Positions 34,836-43,199 of a stretch of DNA of 57,227 nucleotides are shown piece after piece. Made by a program: the position numbers and the translations under genes. Source of the DNA: Gemmatimonadota bacterium (GTDB lineage Bacteria > Gemmatimonadota > Gemmatimonadetes > Longimicrobiales > Gaopeijiaceae); NCBI GenBank assembly GCA_013002885.1, contig JABDLS010000035.1, positions 1-57,227 on the forward strand, written 5' to 3'. Each line of letters begins with the position of its first letter. Within the stretch, counting starts at the first letter, position 1. The notes under the pieces are model-generated. The model ran no database searches and was not told the DNA's origin. It worked only from the letters and a program-made list of their open reading frames with translations.

Positions 34836-36854
34836 TCAGAGCATCCGGGAGACGGCGACGCACCGAGGCTGATCCGGGACGAGGTCAAGACAGCGTGAGA
34901 CGAGCTCCGCTGCCCGCTCCGCCGCGCCTTCCTGGATGGCGGCGTCGGCGTCCCAGGCCATCCGTTCGCCCACTTTGAAAAGGAATGAAGCGGCCTCCTG
35001 GCTGTCGGGCTCGAGTTCGGCGAGGCGAAGGGCGTAGCTTCGTACGTCACCGCCGTCGAGACCGTAGTAGCGATTCCGCTCCTGGGCCTGGACGGCGAGG
35101 GTGGTCAGGCGCCGGATCTCCCAGGACGCGTCGACGCTCACCCCCCGCTCCCGGAGAGTCCGAACGACCTCGGGCATGTCTCCCTCTCCCACGTCGACGT
35201 AGAAGGGCATCCGGACATCGGCCAAGGCATCGACCGGCACCACCCTTAGCCCACCCTCGAGTCCCCCCTCCGTCAGGTAGACCTGCGAGATGGCTCCCCT
35301 GTCCACCTGGGTCAGTAGCGCGTCCCGGTCCAGCGTCCGGCCCCATGGCTGCGCAAAGCTGACCGCACCAGCGACAAGCAGGAGAACCACGGCGACTGCC
35401 AGGCGTCCCTTCCCTGACTTCTTCTGAGTCGGGGCAGGGCGAGTCGAGGACGTCGGGCTCCTTCGGACGGAAGGGAGCTCGACGTCCTGAATAGCGCCGG
35501 CTGCGAGGGTGACGGCGGCTTCAGCTGGCTCGTACCGAGGATCGCGGATGGCTACGATGTAGTGCCCGGCCGGTACCCCAGCGGCCGAGCATGGCGTGGG
35601 ACCTTCGGCGACGACGTTTCGGCCGTCCCGCACCTCGACGCGGATGCCCGGCTCCGCGGTGGTGACGTGGAGCGTTCCGCCCCCGGCATCGGTCACTCCG
35701 CTGGCGATGCTACGGAGGGCGTCGTGGAGCTCCCGTGCAGACTGGAATCGCTGAGCCGGATTCCGTCGGAGCAGCTTCATGACCACGTTGACCATGGTCG
35801 GTGGGACCTTGGTTCCGACCCCGCTCATGGGACGTACCTCCGCCCGGTCGGTCGCCACCATCAACTCGTAGATCTGATGCGTCGGCTCGTGGGCCAAGTT
35901 GCCGAGCCAGGGGTCATGACCGGTCAGAAGGGCGTAGAGGATCACGCCGAAGGCGAACAAGTCGGTTCGCCCATCTACGGCCTCGGCGCGGAGCTGCTCT
36001 GGAGCCGCGTAGCCCGGAGTACCCAGCGTCCCTACCGTGGTGAGACGGCTGTCCGCCTCGCGCTCGGCGATCTTCGCGATACCGAAGTCCAGGACCTTCA
36101 CCATCTCGTCGCCGGAGCGGTCCTTGGTAAGCATCAGGTTTTCGAGCTTCAGGTCCCTGTGCACCACCGGCTCCGGACCCTCGTGTGCCGCCATGAGGGC
36201 GTCGCATACCTGGAGAGCGATCCTGACGGTCCGGTCGACGGAGAAGGGGCCTTCCTCGGCCAGGGCGTCGGCTAGACTGCGGCCCTCCACGAACTCCATG
36301 AGGAAGTAGATGAGGCCCGATTCGATGTCCTCCTCATAGGTCGAGAGCCCCACGATGTTGTGGGAGTCGCCACCGAGACGCTTCATGATCTGTGCTTCGC
36401 GGAGGAAGCGCGCCCGCATCTCTTCGGCTTCGGCGCCCGTCATGCGGTCGACGCCGAGGATCTTGAGGGCCTCGATCCAACCGCCCTTCACGTCTTCGAC
36501 CTTGTAGACGGTACCGAACGACCCTGCGCCGAGCTTCTCGAGAACCCGCCACTTGTCTCGGATGAGCGTCCCGATGAGGCGGTCGTCTTCCTCGGCCGCC
36601 GCTGCCGCGGCCTGCTCCTTCTTGAGCCGCTCCACGTCCTCCGGCGTGAACATCACCGTGGCGCCCGGATCGGGGGATGCAAGCGGGGGGTCAGCCGGCG
36701 CAGGGGGCGACACCGTGGGCTGCTCGGTGTCGAGCTCCGGGACCTCGTCCGGATTCCAGGCGACGGTCTTCTGAGGCGGTGGCTTCTTGTCCGGCTCGTC
36801 GACGTTCGACACGAGAATCCGTTCCGGTACCCGAGGAGTGATGGGTAACCCCAT
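34836..36854 (-). CDS. Membrane Ser/Thr protein kinase with PEGA-like region
   Basis: A 672-residue protein. The N-terminal 100 residues are Pro-rich and disordered and hold two copies of a T-V-x-[WF]-x-P motif. The kinase domain begins near residue 100: LGAGSFGTVYKVED, Lys131 in EALKIL, catalytic loop HRDLKLEN (His232-Asp234), LDFGIAKI and GTPGYAAPEQL. It is therefore predicted active. A PEGA-like segment follows (TAEPGIRVEVRDG, AGHYIVAIRDPRYEP), a TM helix near 481-500 (RLAVAVVLLLVAGAVSF) and a helical extracytoplasmic tail with TPR-like features. The ATG at 36854 has GAGGTGG upstream. First gene of the kinase-FHA-PP2C operon. Confidence 0.93.
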   Translation of the reverse strand: MGLPITPRVPERILVSNVDEPDKKPPPQKTVAWNPDEVPELDTEQPTVSPPAPADPPLASPDPGATVMFTPEDVERLKKEQAAAAAAEEDDRLIGTLIRDKWRVLEKLGAGSFGTVYKVEDVKGGWIEALKILGVDRMTGAEAEEMRARFLREAQIMKRLGGDSHNIVGLSTYEEDIESGLIYFLMEFVEGRSLADALAEEGPFSVDRTVRIALQVCDALMAAHEGPEPVVHRDLKLENLMLTKDRSGDEMVKVLDFGIAKIAEREADSRLTTVGTLGTPGYAAPEQLRAEAVDGRTDLFAFGVILYALLTGHDPWLGNLAHEPTHQIYELMVATDRAEVRPMSGVGTKVPPTMVNVVMKLLRRNPAQRFQSARELHDALRSIASGVTDAGGGTLHVTTAEPGIRVEVRDGRNVVAEGPTPCSAAGVPAGHYIVAIRDPRYEPAEAAVTLAAGAIQDVELPSVRRSPTSSTRPAPTQKKSGKGRLAVAVVLLLVAGAVSFAQPWGRTLDRDALLTQVDRGAISQVYLTEGGLEGGLRVVPVDALADVRMPFYVDVGEGDMPEVVRTLRERGVSVDASWEIRRLTTLAVQAQERNRYYGLDGGDVRSYALRLAELEPDSQEAASFLFKVGERMAWDADAAIQEGAAERAAELVSRCLDLVPDQPRCVAVSRML
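36624..36659 (-). other. Shared linear motif, kinase copy 2
   Basis: Codes for TVMFTPEDVERL (residues 66-77), in the disordered region before the kinase domain. It aligns with kinase copy 1 and with the FHA-protein motif. Confidence 0.5.
36732..36767 (-). other. Shared linear motif, kinase copy 1
   Basis: Codes for TVAWNPDEVPEL (residues 30-41). The consensus over three copies is T-[VM]-x-[WFI]-[NT]-P-x-[ED]-V-x-x-L, compatible with a kinase docking or phospho-acceptor site. Confidence 0.5.
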
Positions 36855-36865
36855 CGACCACCTCG

Positions 36866-36895
36866 AACGTACCAAAGCCGCGGAAGCTCGGTCAA
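36866..36895 (-). promoter_or_regulatory. Possible promoter of the kinase-FHA-PP2C operon
   Basis: On the minus strand TTGACC and TACGTT are separated by 18 bases, just upstream of the kinase Shine-Dalgarno. The -35 is good, the -10 moderate. It implies a very short leader. Confidence 0.35.
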
Positions 36896-36944
36896 ATGTT
36901 TCGTAACTCTTGCACCCCGTGGATCCCGCGTTTCCTTTGGAGTC

Positions 36945-37991
36945 ATGCCTTTACGCCGTACGGTCGTGCTTGCCTGCCTGCTCCTGGTCGGGGCGTGCTA
37001 CACGCCACCAGACCGTCCAACCGCAGTCAGAAGCGGATCGATGGAGACGACGGAGCTCGTCTTACAGGCGGTGGACGCCGGGACCGGATCCCTTCTGCGC
37101 GACGAAGAGATGACCGTCCGGTACCTGGTCAGACAGCCCATCGTGTTCGATGTCGCCTCAGTGGACCGGGTGCCCACCGGCGAGCCCTACGAGATCCGGC
37201 ACGAGGTCTCCGAGCCGAACCTGGTGCTCGAGGTCCGGCTGGAGGCCGACTCCTATCACCGAATGGACACCGTGCTGACGGTGTCGCGGGGCTCGTCGGC
37301 AGGTCCGTTGACCGTGCGCATGTCCCCTCGACTCGATCGCGTGGCCAGCGGGCCGACGGCTCGGCCCGATCCCGAGCCGGTGCCACCTCCTGTGGCGACC
37401 GGTGCCGATGCCGGTCGGGCAGCCATGCGAGCTGGCGATCGTGCGTTCAACCGTCAGGCGTGGTTGGAGGCGGCGGAAGCGTACCAGCGGATGCCTCCTC
37501 CGTCCAACGACATGAGCGAGTACGGTCGCGACTACCTTCAGGCCAAGGTCCGCCAGGGCGTCGCTCACATCAATCGCTCTGAGTTCGGCCGGGCTCTGGA
37601 GGTTTTCGAAGAGGCTACGGCCATGCGGCAGCCCGGCCCTCAGGCCTACCTTCGGCTCGCGCAGACGCAGTGCGCGGTAGGCCGCGTCGAAGAGGGGCGG
37701 GGGACATTGGCGCTTCAGGATCGAGCGAGGAACCGCCTCGGCGCCGTCGAGCAGTCCACGGTGGCGGCGATGATCGCCTACCAGCGGGGCGTGTGCTCCC
37801 ACGGTGAGTTCGACCGAGCGCAGACGACCCGCGAGCGGGTCAGGACCGGGGCACAGGCCATCCAGGAGCTCAACGCCTTCGTGGAAGGAGCTCGACGCAT
37901 GTCGCCGGTCCCGCCCGAAGTCGTCCGGGCGGTGGAGGACGCCGAGCAGCGGGTGGAGGACATCCGGCGGAGGGCAGGCGGCGGAGCCTGA
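36945..37991 (+). CDS. Lipoprotein with C-terminal TPR-like helices
   Basis: A 348-residue lipoprotein with lipobox LVGAC (Cys18). Residues about 35-130 are beta-rich (a possible carboxypeptidase-regulatory or Ig-like fold: VDAGTGSLLRDEEMTVRYLV, LVLEVRLEADSYHRMDTVLTV). A Pro-rich linker follows, then about 170 residues of TPR-like helix pairs (GDRAFNRQAWLEAAEAYQRM, EFGRALEVFEEATAMRQPGP, AYLRLAQTQCAVGRVEEG). No enzymatic motif is seen. It probably scaffolds an envelope complex. It is divergent from the kinase operon by 90 bases, so the two may share regulation. GGAG precedes the ATG. Confidence 0.72.
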   Translation: MPLRRTVVLACLLLVGACYTPPDRPTAVRSGSMETTELVLQAVDAGTGSLLRDEEMTVRYLVRQPIVFDVASVDRVPTGEPYEIRHEVSEPNLVLEVRLEADSYHRMDTVLTVSRGSSAGPLTVRMSPRLDRVASGPTARPDPEPVPPPVATGADAGRAAMRAGDRAFNRQAWLEAAEAYQRMPPPSNDMSEYGRDYLQAKVRQGVAHINRSEFGRALEVFEEATAMRQPGPQAYLRLAQTQCAVGRVEEGRGTLALQDRARNRLGAVEQSTVAAMIAYQRGVCSHGEFDRAQTTRERVRTGAQAIQELNAFVEGARRMSPVPPEVVRAVEDAEQRVEDIRRRAGGGA

Positions 37992-38000
37992 CCGAAGAGC

Positions 38001-39200
38001 CTAGTTGTCTCCTCGGGGCCAGGGCGCACCCTGGTTCTCGGCGGGGATGGGCCCGACGCCCATGAAGACGAACTTCTGCACGCGCTTACCCTCGTAGGTC
38101 TCCGTCGTGTAGATGTTGCCCTGGGAGTCCGTCGCGATGGAATGGACGGCGAAGAAGAGGCCGGGCTGGCGACCACCGCCACCGAAGGTCGTGAGGACCT
38201 CGAGAGACTCACGATCCATTACGTAGACCTTCATGTTCTTGCCGTCGGCGAGATACATGTAGGTCTGCTCGGGATCCTTGGAGAACGCGATGTCCCACGT
38301 CGATCCGTCACCGAGGGTCTCCGGTGCGATCCGGACCTCCTCGACGAAGGTCCCGTCCTGCTGGAAGACCTGGATGCGATCGTTCGGCCGGTCGCACACA
38401 TAGACGAGCCCGTCGTTGGACGGCTCTGCACAGTGCACGGGGGTGCGGAACTGGTCGATGAGGGGGGCGTTGGGGTCATAACGTCCCGTGTCCTCGTCGC
38501 TGGGTTCGTTGCCGTAGGCGCCCCAGAAGCGCTTGACGTCACCGGTGTTGGCGTCGAGGACGGCAACACGTCTGTTGCGGTAGCCGTCGGCGACGTACGC
38601 CTCGCTCCCGTCAGCGTTGAAGGAGATCTTCGCCGGGCGACCGAAGTGCTCGGTGCTGTTGCTGCCCAGGTCCTGTCCCGGGATGCCGAACTGGGCCAGG
38701 AACTCACCGTCGCGGGTGAATTTCAGGATGTGGCCGTCGCCGGCACCGTTTCCGCCGATCCAGATGTTGTCGTTGGGATCGATGGTTATGCCGTGGTTCG
38801 ACGCGGGCCACTGGTATTCGTCGGTGCTCTCACCACCCCAGGCGTTCATGAGGTTGCCCTCGGGGTCGAACTCGAGAATGTAGGGCGCGGGCGCGCAGCA
38901 CTCGCTCGTCGGCGGGTCCGTGGCTGCACCCATCTCGGTGCGCTCGTTCAGGGACATGGCGCCGCGGTGGATGATGTAGACGTGGTCCCGTGAATCGACG
39001 CCCACGCCGACTGCCGAGCCCAGAATCCATTGGTTGGGCAGTGGCTGCGGCCATAGGGGATCCACCTCGAAGAGGGGAGCCATTCCGTCGGCACCGACGT
39101 TCTGGGCGTTGAGGTTCTCGATGGCCTCGGAGGCGCACGCGAGGGCGACGATGGTCGCGACCAATCCACCTGTGATGAAGGCGTTCCGCTTCTGAATCAT
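38001..39200 (-). CDS. NHL-repeat six-bladed propeller lipoprotein (paralogue 1)
   Basis: A 399-residue lipoprotein with lipobox ALAC (Cys22). A six-bladed NHL-type propeller fills the rest: WILGSAVGVGVDSRDHVYII, ILEFDPEGNLMNAWGG, HGITIDPNDNIWIGGNG, ILKFTRDGEFLAQFG, VADGYRNRRVAVLDA, LVYVCDRPNDRIQVF and HSIATDSQGNIYTTETYEGK. The fold occurs in peptidylglycine alpha-hydroxyglycine lyases and in many bacterial secreted proteins of unknown activity. It shares architecture and long stretches with the next gene upstream, so it is a tandem duplicate. The AGAGGAAG Shine-Dalgarno is good. Confidence 0.82.
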   Translation of the reverse strand: MIQKRNAFITGGLVATIVALACASEAIENLNAQNVGADGMAPLFEVDPLWPQPLPNQWILGSAVGVGVDSRDHVYIIHRGAMSLNERTEMGAATDPPTSECCAPAPYILEFDPEGNLMNAWGGESTDEYQWPASNHGITIDPNDNIWIGGNGAGDGHILKFTRDGEFLAQFGIPGQDLGSNSTEHFGRPAKISFNADGSEAYVADGYRNRRVAVLDANTGDVKRFWGAYGNEPSDEDTGRYDPNAPLIDQFRTPVHCAEPSNDGLVYVCDRPNDRIQVFQQDGTFVEEVRIAPETLGDGSTWDIAFSKDPEQTYMYLADGKNMKVYVMDRESLEVLTTFGGGGRQPGLFFAVHSIATDSQGNIYTTETYEGKRVQKFVFMGVGPIPAENQGAPWPRGDN

Positions 39201-39237
39201 CGGATCTTCCTCTTCGTCAGTTCTCGAGCTTCGACGG

Positions 39238-40464
39238 TCAGTTCTGGGAGCGCCTGCGGTCTTCCGGCCAGGCGGCTCCCATGTCTTCCTGCGCGACCGC
39301 GCCCATTCCCATGAAGCGGAATTTCTGAAGGCGCTTACCCTCGTAGGTCTCGGTCGTGTAGATGTTGCCCTCGGAGTCCACCGCGATGGAGTGGACTGCG
39401 AAGAAGAGTCCGGGCTGCCGGCCGCCGTCGCCGAAGCTGTACACGACCTCCATATCGGCGCGCCGAATGATGTGGACCTTCATGTTCTGCCCGTCCGCCA
39501 GGTAGATCCACGTCTGATCGGGGTCCGGTGAGAAGTCGATGTCCCACGTCGAACCCTGGGCGAGCGTCGCGGGCGCGAAGATGTGTTCGCTGACGAACGT
39601 GCCGTCGGGCTGGAAGATCGAGATGCGGTTGGACGGACGGTCACACACGTAGACGAGACCGTCGCTCGACATCTCGGCGCAGTGGACGGGAGTGCGGAAC
39701 TGCTGCGGGGGCGCTTCGCCAGGCTGGTACCGGGGCGGCCGCTCATCCGTCGGGACGTTGCCGTAGGCACCCCACATGCGCTTGAACTCGCCGGTACTGG
39801 CGTCGAGGACCGCTACTCGCTGGTTGACGTACCCATCGGAGAGGTACGCCTCGTTCGCCTCGGCATCCACGAAGATCTTCGCCACCCGACCGAAGTTCTC
39901 GGTCGACGTGCTGGTCGGCGCCTCGCCAGGCGTCCCGTACTGCGCCAGGAATTCGCCGTCGCGGCTGAACTTCAGCACGTGACGGTCGATGCCGGCGTCC
40001 GTCGTACCGTTCCCACCGATCCAGACGTTGTCCATGTGGTCGACCGTGATCCCGTGGTTCGAGCCGGGCCAGGTGTACTCGTCCGTGCTCTCTCCGCCCC
40101 AGGCGTTGACCAGGTTGCCCTCAGGATCGAACTCGAGCACGGGGGGTGCGGGCCGACAGCACTGGCTGACCGGCGGGTCCTGGGCGGCGCCTGCCTCCTG
40201 GACGGCCATGAACTGATCGGGCGTGTTGCGATGCACGATCCAGACGTGGTCACGGGAATCGACGTCCACACCGATGGTGGCACCCATGATCCAGTGATTG
40301 GGGAGTGGCTTCGGCCAGAAGGGGTCGACCTGAAACTGCGGGGCCATGCCTGCGGCGGTGTAGTCCGCCGAGGTGGCGTCGTCGTCCATGGCTTCGGAAG
40401 CGCATGCCAGCGCCGCGACCAGAACCACGAGTCCCGCGCCCATCAGGGCCTTTTGATTCCACAT
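39238..40464 (-). CDS. NHL-repeat six-bladed propeller lipoprotein (paralogue 2)
   Basis: A 408-residue lipoprotein with lipobox ALAC (Cys21), closely similar along its length to the gene 37 bases downstream. Shared segments include NAWGGESTDEY, SNHGIT, RDGEFLAQ, TPVHCAE, GLVYVCDRP, GGRQPGLFFAVHSIA and IYTTETYEGKR. Paired cysteines (CC in SQCCRPAP) are kept in both copies. It is the first gene of the tandem pair and divergent from the HupE-like gene across a 204-base gap. The function is unknown; a lyase or redox-partner role is only a fold-level guess. Confidence 0.82.
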   Translation of the reverse strand: MWNQKALMGAGLVVLVAALACASEAMDDDATSADYTAAGMAPQFQVDPFWPKPLPNHWIMGATIGVDVDSRDHVWIVHRNTPDQFMAVQEAGAAQDPPVSQCCRPAPPVLEFDPEGNLVNAWGGESTDEYTWPGSNHGITVDHMDNVWIGGNGTTDAGIDRHVLKFSRDGEFLAQYGTPGEAPTSTSTENFGRVAKIFVDAEANEAYLSDGYVNQRVAVLDASTGEFKRMWGAYGNVPTDERPPRYQPGEAPPQQFRTPVHCAEMSSDGLVYVCDRPSNRISIFQPDGTFVSEHIFAPATLAQGSTWDIDFSPDPDQTWIYLADGQNMKVHIIRRADMEVVYSFGDGGRQPGLFFAVHSIAVDSEGNIYTTETYEGKRLQKFRFMGMGAVAQEDMGAAWPEDRRRSQN

Positions 40465-40585
40465 TCCCGCCGCTCCCGAATTGTGATGACGATGACTTTC
40501 GGTCTCAGGGGCCCGCGAGCACAGCTTCGACCGAAGGCCAATAGCCTACGCCGCGGACCCGCTTCGGGCAATCGACCCGTGGCGT

Positions 40586-40599
40586 TGCCATGACTGGCA
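40586..40599. repeat. Small inverted repeat in the NHL/HupE divergent promoter region
   Basis: TGCCA-TGAC-TGGCA, with overlapping CCATG/CATGG symmetry, lies midway in the 204-base spacer. It is a candidate regulator site for the two divergent units. I see no convincing promoter hexamers in the rest of the spacer. Confidence 0.3.
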
Positions 40600-40668
40600 T
40601 GGACACCACACTTGTCGGGCTCCGTCACTCTCATAGCTTCGCCGCATGATCACCCCGACCCCCTCAGC

Positions 40669-42057
40669 ATGACGGACCCGATGCGACTCCGCCGCAGCGC
40701 CGCCCTGGTCGTGGCGCTCATTCTCCTACTTCCAACGTGGTCCGGCGAAGCCCACGAGATCCCCGCCGACGTGACGATCCAGGCCTTCGTCCGACCCGTG
40801 GGCGACACTCTGTCCATGCTGGTCCGCGTGCCGCTGGAGGCCATGCGTGACTACGACTTCCCCACGCGTGAACCCGGCTACCTCGTCGTCTCCGCGGCGG
40901 GGGACCTCGTGACGGAGGCCGCGGAGCTCTGGGTGGCCGAGTACGTCACGATGTTCGAGAACGAAGAGCCGCTGGGCCGGCCCACGGTCGCGGCCGTCCG
41001 GGTCGCGATCCCCGGGGACGGGGCCTTCGTCTCGTACGAGCGGGCATTGGCGAACGTCCGCTCGGCGCCGCTCGCCGATGGAGTCGAGCTCCCGCCAGGG
41101 CAGGCGATGCTGGACGTCCTCCTCCGGTGGCCCATCGAGTCGGCCGAGTCGGACTTCGCCCTCGAGTCCGGGCTCCAACACCTGGGGCTGAGGACCGTGA
41201 CGGTCCTTCGATTCCTACCACCCGGCGGGGCCGAGCGGGCGTTCCAGTTCTCTGACAACCCGGGCCGCCTCGACCTCGATCCTCGCTGGCACCAGGCGGC
41301 GTGGCGATTCGTGGTCTTCGGCTTCGGCCACATCCTCGACGGCATCGACCACATCCTGTTCCTCCTTTGCCTCGTCGTGCCCCTACGCAGCTTCTGGGCT
41401 CTTGTGCCCATCGTCACGTCGTTCACCATCGCCCACTCCATCACGCTCGTAGCCGCCGCACTGGGGATGACGCCAGGGGTCCTCTGGTTCCCGGCGCTCA
41501 TCGAGACGCTCATCGCGTTGTCCATCGTCTTCATGGCCTTCGAGAACATTCTCGGGACCACCCTGGACAAGCGATGGATGATCGCCTTCGGCTTCGGGCT
41601 CGTGCACGGATTCGGCTTCTCCTTCGCTCTGTCCGAGTCGCTGCAGTTCGCTGGCGCCCACCTCCTCACGTCGCTCGTCTCGTTCAACGTCGGCGTCGAG
41701 CTGGGTCAGCTCTTCCTGTTGGCCCTCATGGTTCCGATCCTTCGGCTCAGCTTCAGGTCATGGCTGCCGCCGGTCATGGGTGTGGTCGTCCTCTCCGCCC
41801 TCCTCGCCCATACCGGCTGGCACTGGATGTTGGACAGGGGTGGGGACCTTCTGCAGTACGACTTCGTCATGCCGCTCGTGAACGCTTCATTCGTCGCGAC
41901 CTTGCTTCGGTGGATCATGCTGGCGGTCATCGTCGGGGGTACTCTATGGGCGCTGAAGGGGGTGTTCGGCTGGATGGACGAACGGGTCGCCACAGGGGGT
42001 CGGGATGGCGAAGCGGCGATACTGCCTGGCGCGACGGAGGAGGGGAGCGCAATCTGA
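40669..42057 (+). CDS. HupE/UreJ-2 family membrane protein
   Basis: A 462-residue protein. A signal-like N terminus (SAALVVALILLLPTWSGEAHE) is followed by about 200 extracytoplasmic residues, then a polytopic half. That half holds the HupE/UreJ-2 signature FGFGHILDGIDHILFLLCLV and TSFTIAHSITLVAAALGM, then AFGFGLVHGFGFSFAL, whose histidines are the candidate metal ligands. HupE/UreJ members are linked to nickel or cobalt handling, but HupE/UreJ-2 proteins with a long N-terminal domain are mostly uncharacterised. No hydrogenase or urease gene is near. The ATG at 40669 lacks a strong Shine-Dalgarno; ATG 40681 is an alternative. Confidence 0.82.
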   Translation: MTDPMRLRRSAALVVALILLLPTWSGEAHEIPADVTIQAFVRPVGDTLSMLVRVPLEAMRDYDFPTREPGYLVVSAAGDLVTEAAELWVAEYVTMFENEEPLGRPTVAAVRVAIPGDGAFVSYERALANVRSAPLADGVELPPGQAMLDVLLRWPIESAESDFALESGLQHLGLRTVTVLRFLPPGGAERAFQFSDNPGRLDLDPRWHQAAWRFVVFGFGHILDGIDHILFLLCLVVPLRSFWALVPIVTSFTIAHSITLVAAALGMTPGVLWFPALIETLIALSIVFMAFENILGTTLDKRWMIAFGFGLVHGFGFSFALSESLQFAGAHLLTSLVSFNVGVELGQLFLLALMVPILRLSFRSWLPPVMGVVVLSALLAHTGWHWMLDRGGDLLQYDFVMPLVNASFVATLLRWIMLAVIVGGTLWALKGVFGWMDERVATGGRDGEAAILPGATEEGSAI

Positions 42058-42136
42058 GGGCCGAATCCAAAGGCCGGGCGACGAACCGCAGGTGTCCCCG
42101 GGTATCCAGATGAGACCATCCAGGAGCTCTTCCACG

Positions 42137-43180
42137 ATGATCGTACGACGCACCCTCGGGGCCACTCTGGCCGTGATGACCTTCGCCTTCGTCACCGATC
42201 CGGCGACGGCGCAGATGATCGCGCCGAACCCGTACGCGCCGGAGCAGGGGAACTGGGGCGAGCTACCAGACGGCCGGCAGTGGGGAGCGGTCAGCGCCGT
42301 CTACCCCGCCAACGACGGCATGACCATCTGGGTGGCCGAGCGGTGTGGCGCCAACGTCTGCGACGACCCCGACGGTCCGGATCCCGTCCTCCAGTTCGAC
42401 CTCGACGGAAACCTCCTTCAGAGCTTCGGTTCCGGCCTCATCTACTGGCCCCACGGCATCTACGTCGACCGCGAGGGCTACGTCTGGGTCGCCGATGCCG
42501 TCGGGTACGGGGCCGAGCCTGAGGGGCAGGGCCACGTCATCTACAAGTTCACCCCCGATGGCGAGATCGTGATGACCCTCGGCGAGCGGGGCGCTCCCGG
42601 GAACAGCCGTACCCAGTTCACGCGGCCCTCGGACATGATCGTCGCGCCGGACGGGAGCATCTTCGTCGTCGATGGTCACCACGCCAATGGAAACAACCGG
42701 GTCGTGAAGTTCGACGAAGACGGCAACTTCCTCATGGAATGGGGGACCACCGGCACCGCCAACGGCGAGTTCCGTGATCCACACGCCCTTGCCATGGATT
42801 CCCAGGGAAGGGTCTTCGTCGGTGATCGAGCCAACAGCCGCCTCCAGATCTTCACGCAGGACGGGGAGCACCTGGAGACCTGGCACCAGTTCGGTCGTCC
42901 CAGCGGTCTCTTCATCGACGAAAACGACGTGCTCTATGCCGCCGACTCCGAGTCGAACACCGGGCGGAACGCCGGGTGGCGCCGGGGCATCTACATCGGT
43001 AGCGCCCGAACGGGTTTCGTGACGGCCTTCATTCCCGACCCCGAGCCCGATCCCGACACGTCGGGGACCAGCGCGGCCGAGGGTGTTGCCGTGGATGCCT
43101 TCGGCAACGTGTACGGCGCCGAGGTCGGGCCGCGGCGGATGGTGAAGTACGTGAAACGTGAGAGCGGGCTACATAACTGA
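42137..43180 (+). CDS. Secreted NHL-repeat six-bladed propeller protein
   Basis: A 347-residue protein with a cleavable signal peptide (LGATLAVMTFAFVTDPATAQ), not a lipoprotein. Blades include VLQFDLDGNLLQSFGSG, GIYVDREGYVWVADAVG, IVAPDGSIFVVDGHHANG, LAMDSQGRVFVGDRANSRLQ and VAVDAFGNVYGAEVGPRRMV. It is closest to peptidyl-alpha-hydroxyglycine lyase-like NHL proteins, but no catalytic assignment is possible by eye. It is 79 bases after the HupE-like gene and the third NHL protein in 5 kb, though more distant from the lipoprotein pair. AGGAG precedes the chosen ATG by ten bases. Confidence 0.82.
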   Translation: MIVRRTLGATLAVMTFAFVTDPATAQMIAPNPYAPEQGNWGELPDGRQWGAVSAVYPANDGMTIWVAERCGANVCDDPDGPDPVLQFDLDGNLLQSFGSGLIYWPHGIYVDREGYVWVADAVGYGAEPEGQGHVIYKFTPDGEIVMTLGERGAPGNSRTQFTRPSDMIVAPDGSIFVVDGHHANGNNRVVKFDEDGNFLMEWGTTGTANGEFRDPHALAMDSQGRVFVGDRANSRLQIFTQDGEHLETWHQFGRPSGLFIDENDVLYAADSESNTGRNAGWRRGIYIGSARTGFVTAFIPDPEPDPDTSGTSAAEGVAVDAFGNVYGAEVGPRRMVKYVKRESGLHN

Positions 43181-43199
43181 ATAGGCGATACGCATCCCC

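Noticed and set aside
40669..42057. HupE-like protein as evidence for a hydrogenase or urease cluster
   Set aside because: No structural or maturation genes for either enzyme are in the neighbourhood.
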